Shown: one piece after another, positions 7,420-12,135 of the stretch | Position numbering within the stretch: the first letter of the stretch is position 1 | How the letters are laid out: the number at the start of each line of letters is the position of its first letter | Source of the DNA: Treponema sp. | Lineage (GTDB): Bacteria > Spirochaetota > Spirochaetia > Treponematales > Breznakiellaceae | Assembly: GCA_031284105.1 (NCBI GenBank) | Contig: JAITAN010000185.1 | Span: forward strand, 1-12,135 | Length of the DNA stretch: 12,135 bases | Direction: 5' to 3' | The notes under the pieces: model-generated | Told to the model about the DNA's origin: nothing | Databases searched by the model: none | Seen by the model: the letters and a program-made list of their open reading frames with translations, nothing else | Made by a program: the position numbers and the translations under genes

Positions 7420-7644
7420 CTACACTTTCAGATAAAGCAATATGGCGATGACCAAGCCGTAAATGGCGGTTGACTCTGCAAGAGCCGCGCCCACAAAAAA
7501 CCACGGTATCATCTTGTTAGATGCCTCCGGCTGCCGCGCTATGGCTTGAATGAGCCCCGATGTCGCAATACCGATACCGATACCCGCGCCGATACCGGTG
7601 AAAACCGCGATACCCGCGCCGATTGCTATTAATGTACCAGTCAT
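7420..7644 (-). CDS. atpE: F1Fo ATP synthase c subunit (ring-forming proteolipid)
   Basis: 74 residues forming two membrane helices joined by the polar loop ARQPEA (36-41). Identical copies form the rotor ring. Helix 1 carries the glycine-rich packing motif GIGAGIGIGIA (17-27). Helix 2 carries the ion-binding carboxylate E57 in ALAESTAIYG. The E-S-T-x-x-Y run matches the sodium-binding c subunit of Ilyobacter tartaricus (E65, S66, T67, Y70), but the helix-1 glutamine (Q32 there) is I24 here. Ion specificity is therefore uncertain, with proton use somewhat more likely. TAAGGAG lies 6 nt before the ATG, the best ribosome binding site in the operon, as expected for the subunit needed in most copies. 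Confidence 0.96.
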   Translation of the reverse strand: MTGTLIAIGAGIAVFTGIGAGIGIGIATSGLIQAIARQPEASNKMIPWFFVGAALAESTAIYGLVIAILLYLKV

Positions 7645-7650
7645 AAATTA

Positions 7651-7657
7651 CTCCTTA
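7651..7657 (-). promoter_or_regulatory. Strong ribosome binding site of atpE
   Basis: TAAGGAG on the minus strand, 6 nt before the atpE ATG and within the 17-nt atpB-atpE gap. It fits the high c-subunit stoichiometry. Confidence 0.7.
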
Positions 7658-7661
7658 CTAA

Positions 7662-8402
7662 TCAATCTTTCTCTAACGCTTCTGAAATATATAAAACAGA
7701 CAAGAATGTAAAAATCGCCGCCTGAATGAATCCATCAAAAAAATCAAAATAGAGACTCAGCGCCATCGGCACGGCCACCGGAATAAGCCCTTCAATCAAG
7801 TGCATAAGAATAAGACCGCCGAGTATATTACCAAAAAGACGGAGAGCAAGCGACAAAATTCGCGTTCCGTACTCCAGAATGTTAAACGGCAGCATAAACG
7901 GCACAGGGCGCAGAAAATGCTTAAACCAGCCGAACACGCCCTTTGCCCTGATATTACAAACGATCACCAACAGAATAGTAAGACACGCTAAAGGCGCGGT
8001 AACGTTAATGTCCCGCGTCGGCGGTTTTATTGCAAATGGCGGCTTAAAGCCGAACGCTTCAATGGGCGTCAGTACCCCGATGACGTTGGCAAACAACAGA
8101 AAAAGAAAGAGCGTCCCCACGTATGGGGCAAAAACAGACGCAAATTTCCCGAACTGATTTTTTGAAAAGACGTTGAGGAATTCGATACCGGTTTCAAGAA
8201 CAGCTTGAGCTCCCTTGGGAATTTGCTTTAAATTTCTTGTTAAGACAAAGGAAAGCCCAATGAGTATAACCATGACAGCCCACGAGATGACCACCGTTTC
8301 GGTAATGGCAATACCATTTGAAAACAGTTTCAACAGAAATGCCGGACTTCCATCCGGTAGGCGAATAGTGAAAACAGTTTTTATGTCAAGAAATTCGTCC
8401 AT
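7662..8402 (-). CDS. atpB: F1Fo ATP synthase a subunit
   Basis: 246 residues with five or six membrane helices. The a subunit provides the two ion half-channels beside the c ring. Seen: PPTRDINVTAPLA (127-139), the family's P-T-x-D-(I/L)-N-x-T motif; LSLALRLFGNILGG (183-196) with the essential arginine at R188 (E. coli R210); and FDGFIQAAIFTFL (222-234) with Q227 matching E. coli Q252. There is no added N-terminal segment. The ATG is 12 nt after the stop of the RsbRD-like gene, with only a weak GAG as ribosome binding site, suggesting that the two are co-translated. Confidence 0.96.
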   Translation of the reverse strand: MDEFLDIKTVFTIRLPDGSPAFLLKLFSNGIAITETVVISWAVMVILIGLSFVLTRNLKQIPKGAQAVLETGIEFLNVFSKNQFGKFASVFAPYVGTLFLFLLFANVIGVLTPIEAFGFKPPFAIKPPTRDINVTAPLACLTILLVIVCNIRAKGVFGWFKHFLRPVPFMLPFNILEYGTRILSLALRLFGNILGGLILMHLIEGLIPVAVPMALSLYFDFFDGFIQAAIFTFLSVLYISEALEKD

Positions 8403-8414
8403 AGTTACGGCTCT

Positions 8415-8927
8415 TTAATTCTGCTTAAAGAAAAAATCATCCTTAAAATATTTTTTCAGCAGTTCTTCCGAAACCGCATCCTTACCGCTCATCTCGGTAT
8501 ACGTCGCTTCCAAAAAACCCTTGGTAATATAGAAGCAGCCCAGAAAGAAAAACTCCGCTACCCTGTTGACGGTCTCCATTGTTTGATACATCTTCAAAGG
8601 GTTGTCGGTGAGGAAGTCGTTCATAATATATTCGATAACAGTCTGCTGGGCAAGGCTCATCGCGTACACAATTTCCGAAATCGGATACCCTTCTTTCATG
8701 CGGGTCTTTGCAAGCCCCACAAAATAGCCGCCTACATAGGAACGGTCAAGTCCCCTATCCAACGTGTGGGCAAGGGCCGGGTAAACGCCCGCATGAGCAT
8801 CCAGTTGTTCGTCTGTAAGGGTATTGTACCGTTTTAGCTGGGGGGATTTCTGAAGTTTATATTTCCACCGCCGCACAAACTCATGCGCTTTGAGATGAAG
8901 CGTGTCAATAAGGATTCGATCAACCAT
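8415..8927 (-). CDS. Small helical protein resembling an RsbRD N-terminal domain
   Basis: 170 residues from the ATG at 8927 (MVDRILIDTLHLKAHEFVRR). The sequence is all-helical in character, with no signal peptide. The arrangement FVRRWKYKL, LTDEQL (37-42), then YFVGLAKTRMKEGYPISEIV (68-87) resembles the RsbRD_N family: a terminal four-helix or globin-like sensor domain, elsewhere part of stress-signalling RsbR co-antagonists and sensor kinases. Here it stands alone, without STAS or kinase domain. The assignment comes from recognition by eye and is moderate at best. The frame stays open upstream to an ATG at 9155 that overlaps the copA stop (TAATG). That extension of 76 residues is Arg/Pro/Ala-rich and runs through a decayed repeat, so I treat it as noncoding. 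An ATG at 8945 is another possibility; none has a good ribosome binding site. The gene ends 12 nt before atpB and probably leads the operon, where atpI is often found. Confidence 0.65.
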   Translation of the reverse strand: MVDRILIDTLHLKAHEFVRRWKYKLQKSPQLKRYNTLTDEQLDAHAGVYPALAHTLDRGLDRSYVGGYFVGLAKTRMKEGYPISEIVYAMSLAQQTVIEYIMNDFLTDNPLKMYQTMETVNRVAEFFFLGCFYITKGFLEATYTEMSGKDAVSEELLKKYFKDDFFFKQN

Positions 8928-8964
8928 GATGTATAACCATATCATAACAAAAAGAAATATACAA
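8928..8964 (-). promoter_or_regulatory. Candidate promoter of the ATP synthase operon (weak)
   Basis: This AT-rich stretch contains TTGTAT and, 17 nt later, TATGGT on the minus strand, ending only about 8 nt before the ATG at 8927. If used, the transcript would be almost leaderless, which would agree with the lack of a ribosome binding site. TATGAT also occurs but at poor spacing. The base composition differs sharply from the GC-rich repeat remnant beside it. Confidence 0.25.
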
Positions 8965-9032
8965 GCAGGCGCAGGCGCAGGCACAGCCTGTTTTCTAGCT
9001 TTCGGTGCTGTATCGAACGGCGGACGTACGGC
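8965..9032 (-). repeat. Decayed inverted copy of the 85-bp repeat
   Basis: Read on the plus strand, this stretch matches the reverse complement of the tandem repeats at 11901-12135. The shared blocks occur in order: GCAGGCACAG, CTGTTT with CTA, TTCGGTG, TGTATC, then GGCGG and CGTACG. It begins with three GCAGGC hexamers (8965-8982) in place of the longer GC-rich part of the repeat. Point changes and small deletions show that it is older or less constrained than the tandem copies. Confidence 0.6.
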
Positions 9033-9154
9033 TTTTAAGATCGAATCTTCTCCGCGCCTACGGGATAGGCGGATATGCCTTTCCCTCACGGCCAAGCCGG
9101 AGATTACCGGCCAAGCTGAAGATGAGCGGTTATATGCAACTCGTCCGCTTATCA

Positions 9155-11767
9155 TTACTCCGCATCAACTACGGTAAGCGCATCTTGACCGTCTGAACGT
9201 ATTCTTTTCTCCTGCCGCGCGGGTTTGAACCGTCTAAGCCGCAAGGCGTTGGTCAATACCGATACCGAGGAAAGACTCATGGCCGCTGCCGCGAATATCG
9301 GATTGAGGAGCGGTCCGCCAAAAAGGTATAAGATACCGGCCGCAATGGGAATACCAACCACGTTATATCCAAAAGCCCAAAAGAGGTTTTGTTTGATGGT
9401 GCGGATCGTCCTTTTGCTTAAATTGATTGCTGTGGGCACATCCGAGAGGTCTGAGCGCATAAGCACAATGTCTGCGGATTCCATTGCTACGTCCGTTCCG
9501 CTTCCAATGGCGATACCGATATCCGCCTGGGCCAGGGCCGGAGCATCGTTAATGCCGTCCCCCACCATAGCCACTTTGATGCCTTCATCTTGCAATTTTC
9601 TTACTTCAACAGATTTGTCTTGAGGCAGTACCTCCGAAAGCACGCGGTCAATGCCCACCTGTTTAGCGATGGCCGCTGCGGTCTTTTTGTTGTCTCCGGT
9701 GATCATGGCAACATTAATGCCCATGTGGTGAAGGCTCTCAATAGCGGCTTTGCTGGAAGGCTTCACCACATCAGCCACCGCTATTATGCCCGCGGCCGTG
9801 CCGTCCAATGCAACATACATCGGGGTTTTTCCTTCGCCGGCAAGCCGGTCGCTCTCGGCTTCCAGTTCCGAGAGGGAAATGTTCCGCTCATCCATGAGCT
9901 TCCTGTTTCCCGCCAACACGGTAACGCCGCGTATACCCGCTTCGATGCCGCGCCCCGTTATGGCTTGAAAGTCGTCTACGTTAAAGAGTTCCAACTCCTT
10001 GTTCCAAGCGCCCTGAACAATCGCCTGTCCTAGGGGATGCTCCGAGCCTTTCTCGGCCGATGCGGTTATTTGGAGAAGCGCATCTTCGGGTGAAGCGGAA
10101 GACGCGAAGCGGCTGGAGCGTAGGCTTCCGCCCGCAATGACTACATCGGTAACTTCGGGTTTTCCTTCGGTGATTGTCCCTGTTTTGTCAAATACGATGG
10201 TTTGAATTTTATGCGCGGTTTCAAGGGCTTCGCCGCCCTTGATCAAAATACCGTTTTCCGCTCCCTTGCCGGTTCCCACCATGATGGCGGTCGGCGTGGC
10301 GAGACCAAGCGCGCAGGGGCAGGCTATAACCAAGACCGAGATAAATATCGTGAGGGAGAATTCAATATCCCGCGTGGCGATAAACCATGCGATACCCGCA
10401 ATGACCGCGATGACGCTCACCACAGGCACAAAGTAACCTGCCACAATATCCGCCATGTGCGCTATGGGCGCCTTGCTGCCTTGGGCATCCTCCACCAGTT
10501 TGATAATCTGAGCCAGTGAGGTATCGCCGCCGGTTTTTTCAGCCTTAAAGCGGATAAGACCGTTCGCGTTAATCGTGGCCGCGTATACCTTGTCTCCGCT
10601 CTTTTTGTCCACCGGCATACTCTCTCCGGTGAGCATGGATTCATCAATGGCAGTGTGTCCTTCGGTAACAACGCCGTCTACGGGAATCTTCGCGCCCGGC
10701 TTCACCACAAGAATATCGCCGGGGATCACCTCATCAATGGGGATTTCCTTTTCTTCCCCGTTTTCGATGATGATAGCCGTCTTGGGCGCTAATCCCATGA
10801 GTTTTTTTATGGCTTCGCTGGTTCTTCCTTTGGATACGGCCTCAAGCGATTTGCCAAGAAGAATGAGCGCGATGATCACGCCGGCGGTTTCAAAGTAGAG
10901 AGATTCCACCGCGTGGACGTTCCCTTGAACGATCTGCCATATATTATAAATACTATAAATCACTGCCGCGGATGTCCCGATGGCGATAAGGGAATCCATG
11001 TTGGGGCTTCGATGCAAAAGGTTTTTGAAGCCTACGGTGTAGAACCGGTATCCTGCCGCAATAATGGGGATAACGAGTATCAGTTCCGCCAATGCGTAGA
11101 TGAGCGGGAACTGCCTCGGATCCAAAGCCTTCGGGAAGGGAAGGTTAAACCCCGGAGACGCCATAGCATCCGGCGCCATAGCCGGCGACATGGCATCCGG
11201 CGCCATACCGCCGCCCATCATAGGAACCATAGCGATATAAAGCAGCGGCACGGCCAGCGTTACGGCGACTATGAATTTTGTCCAGAGGGTCTTAATCTCC
11301 TTTTCTTTTCGCAGTTTATCCTCGTCCACAGTCTCTGTGCGGGATATTTCCGGTACCTTGTATCCGATTTTTTCGATTGCTTCTTTTATTTTCGACACTC
11401 GAATCACGGCCGGATTGTACGTTACCGTAGCCTTTTCCGTGGCAAGGTTTACCGAGGCGCTTTCAATCCCCTCCAGCGTGCGGATAGCTTTTTCGACCCG
11501 CGCCGAACATGCGGCGCAGGTCATTCCGCGGATGGGAATGGTTACCGCAGTCCCCTTTGGTTTGTCCAAAATCCGGTATCCGATTCTTGTTACCGCATCC
11601 TTAACGCGAGAAAGGGTTTGAGTATCGGCATATTCGACAAGCAATGTCTCGCTCGCAAAGTTTACGGCCGCATTTGTAACTCCTTCCGTTTTTCGCACTG
11701 TTTTTTCTATCCTGTCCGCACATGCGGCGCAGGTCATTCCACCAACTGTCAATGTTTGACTTTGCAT
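9155..11767 (-). CDS. copA: Copper-exporting P1B-type ATPase with two metal-binding domains
   Basis: 870 residues; an inner-membrane pump that moves Cu(I) out of the cytoplasm using ATP. In order: two HMA domains, each with GMTCAAC (10-16 and 81-87); a first membrane hairpin; the actuator domain with TGES (380-383); the ion-site CPC (483-485) in IACPCALGLATPTA; the phosphorylation motif DKTGT (527-531); SEHPLG with H577-P578 of the nucleotide-binding domain; TGDN (690-693); GDGINDAPAL (736-745); and YN (801-802) with MSLSS (830-834), completing the Cu(I) site. All catalytic residues are present. Oddities are a Met-rich loop with two MAPDAM copies (188-202) between the first two membrane helices, and a Ser/Arg-rich insert (about 548-560) after the phosphorylation site. 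The ATG has GAAGGAG 10 nt upstream. No copper chaperone or regulator gene is adjacent in this window. Confidence 0.96.
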   Translation of the reverse strand: MQSQTLTVGGMTCAACADRIEKTVRKTEGVTNAAVNFASETLLVEYADTQTLSRVKDAVTRIGYRILDKPKGTAVTIPIRGMTCAACSARVEKAIRTLEGIESASVNLATEKATVTYNPAVIRVSKIKEAIEKIGYKVPEISRTETVDEDKLRKEKEIKTLWTKFIVAVTLAVPLLYIAMVPMMGGGMAPDAMSPAMAPDAMASPGFNLPFPKALDPRQFPLIYALAELILVIPIIAAGYRFYTVGFKNLLHRSPNMDSLIAIGTSAAVIYSIYNIWQIVQGNVHAVESLYFETAGVIIALILLGKSLEAVSKGRTSEAIKKLMGLAPKTAIIIENGEEKEIPIDEVIPGDILVVKPGAKIPVDGVVTEGHTAIDESMLTGESMPVDKKSGDKVYAATINANGLIRFKAEKTGGDTSLAQIIKLVEDAQGSKAPIAHMADIVAGYFVPVVSVIAVIAGIAWFIATRDIEFSLTIFISVLVIACPCALGLATPTAIMVGTGKGAENGILIKGGEALETAHKIQTIVFDKTGTITEGKPEVTDVVIAGGSLRSSRFASSASPEDALLQITASAEKGSEHPLGQAIVQGAWNKELELFNVDDFQAITGRGIEAGIRGVTVLAGNRKLMDERNISLSELEAESDRLAGEGKTPMYVALDGTAAGIIAVADVVKPSSKAAIESLHHMGINVAMITGDNKKTAAAIAKQVGIDRVLSEVLPQDKSVEVRKLQDEGIKVAMVGDGINDAPALAQADIGIAIGSGTDVAMESADIVLMRSDLSDVPTAINLSKRTIRTIKQNLFWAFGYNVVGIPIAAGILYLFGGPLLNPIFAAAAMSLSSVSVLTNALRLRRFKPARQEKRIRSDGQDALTVVDAE
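11138..11230 (-). repeat. Short in-frame repeat coding the Met-rich loop of CopA
   Basis: Within copA, an 18-27-bp unit containing ATGGCGCCGGATGC is repeated, giving MAPDAM twice and flanking Met, Pro and Gly residues (about residues 180-210). The copies are nearly identical at the DNA level, so the duplication looks recent. The loop should lie outside the cytoplasmic membrane. Confidence 0.65.
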
Positions 11768-11777
11768 AATCTATATA

Positions 11778-11784
11778 CTCCTTC
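11778..11784 (-). promoter_or_regulatory. Ribosome binding site of copA
   Basis: GAAGGAG on the minus strand, 10 nt before the ATG at 11767. It supports this start, which also begins the first HMA domain directly. Confidence 0.7.
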
Positions 11785-11825
11785 GTGTTAGATGTACACA
11801 CTTCCGCGTGTCAGCCTCGCACCGG

Positions 11826-11859
11826 CCGTATCCTTATATCGTATACGCCCGTATCCTTA
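11826..11859. promoter_or_regulatory. Paired 11-bp direct repeats upstream of copA, possible operator
   Basis: CCGTATCCTTA occurs at 11826-11836 and again at 11849-11859, a spacing of 23 bp or about two helical turns. The palindrome CGTATACG (11840-11847) lies between them. The pair sits about 60-90 bp upstream of the copA ATG. It does not match the CueR, CsoR or CopY operators I know. The regulatory role is inferred from position only. Confidence 0.35.
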
Positions 11860-11900
11860 CCTCGTCATGCCGCTCGTTCTGTCTTTGTCTTTCACCCGCA

Positions 11901-12135
11901 CTGCACTGCCGCGCCTCGCCTGCGCTTCTATGCCTGCGCCGCCTGGTGATCACCGCCGCAGCCTTAGTAAACAGCCTGCGGCTGCTGTGCCTGCCGCGCC
12001 TCGCCTGCGCTTCTATGCCTGCGCCGCCTGTGATACAACACCGAAGCCTTAGTAAACAGCCTACGGCTGCTGTGCCTGCCGCGCCTACGCTGCGCTTCTA
12101 TCAGACGAAGAGTCGTACGCCGCCTGTGATACAAC
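11901..12135. repeat. Tandem repeat with 85-bp period, running off the window
   Basis: CTGCCGCGCC recurs at 11906, 11991 and 12076, exactly 85 bp apart. CTTAGTAAACAGCCT and the hairpin CAGCC-loop-GGCTG recur with the same period. About 2.7 copies are visible. The first copy differs around 11944-11959, and the third has an 11-bp longer centre (CAGACGAAGAGTCGTAC) where the others read GCCTGCGCC. The hairpin arms are kept while the loop changes from TGC to TAC. No convincing coding frame runs through it. It fills most of the gene-free 368 bp upstream of copA, and its full extent is unknown. Confidence 0.85.

Noticed and set aside
9075..9155. Inverted repeats after the copA stop (GCCGG with CCGGC, AGCGG with CCGCT)
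   Set aside because: Neither is followed by a T tract on the minus strand, so they were not called as a copA terminator.
10913..11791. Long plus-strand open frame of 292 codons opposite copA
   Set aside because: It is the antisense shadow of a well-conserved copA; its translation is Arg/His/Cys-rich and unrelated to any family.
11792..12052. Plus-strand open frame of 86 codons through the repeats
   Set aside because: It is Pro/Ala/Arg-rich, follows the GC-rich tandem repeat, has no ribosome binding site and resembles no protein.
11901..12135. CRISPR array
   Set aside because: The 85-bp units are continuous, with no short repeat plus unique-spacer structure, and no cas gene is present.

Overview
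The window is dominated by one long leftward (minus-strand) gene set: a complete F-type ATP synthase operon in the usual bacterial order atpB-E-F-H-A-G-D-C (8402 down to 2050). It is preceded by a small helical protein resembling the RsbRD N-terminal domain (8927-8415) and, further upstream, by a two-HMA copper-exporting P-type ATPase (11767-9155). No rRNA, tRNA, CRISPR array, transposase or phage gene was seen.

Organism: a bacterium of mid GC content. Clear AAGGAG-type ribosome binding sites precede several genes, and the ATP synthase subunits look close to those of Firmicutes-type anaerobes. The fibronectin-III-like remnant and the acidic single-LRR protein beyond atpC are the kind of accessory proteins found in host-associated anaerobes, including Treponema-type spirochaetes. 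I cannot fix the phylum from the sequence alone.

Layout, left to right. 1-190: possible end of an unrecognised plus-strand gene (weak). 191-409: no gene, but a convincing minus-strand intrinsic terminator at 324-356. 410 to about 962 (possibly 1088): a frameshifted minus-strand remnant of a fibronectin-III-like protein ending 53 nt before that terminator. 1090-1935: an acidic protein of 281 residues with one C-terminal leucine-rich repeat. 2050-8402: the ATP synthase operon, with overlaps or gaps of 27 nt or less except for a 76-nt gap before atpA. 8415-8927: the RsbRD-like gene, only 12 nt before atpB and so probably the first gene of the operon, where atpI often lies. 8928-9154: an intergenic gap holding a decayed, inverted copy of a repeat. 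9155-11767: copA. 11768-12135: the copA upstream region, with a paired 11-bp direct repeat and then an 85-bp-period tandem repeat that runs off the window.

How the genes work together: atpB, E and F form the membrane ion-translocating part, and atpH, A, G, D and C form the stalk and catalytic part, which couple an ion gradient to ATP synthesis or hydrolysis. CopA independently uses ATP to export Cu(I). The most interesting points are the RsbRD-like protein heading the operon, the c subunit with only part of the sodium-binding signature, and one repeat family found as tandem copies upstream of copA and as a decayed inverted copy downstream of it.
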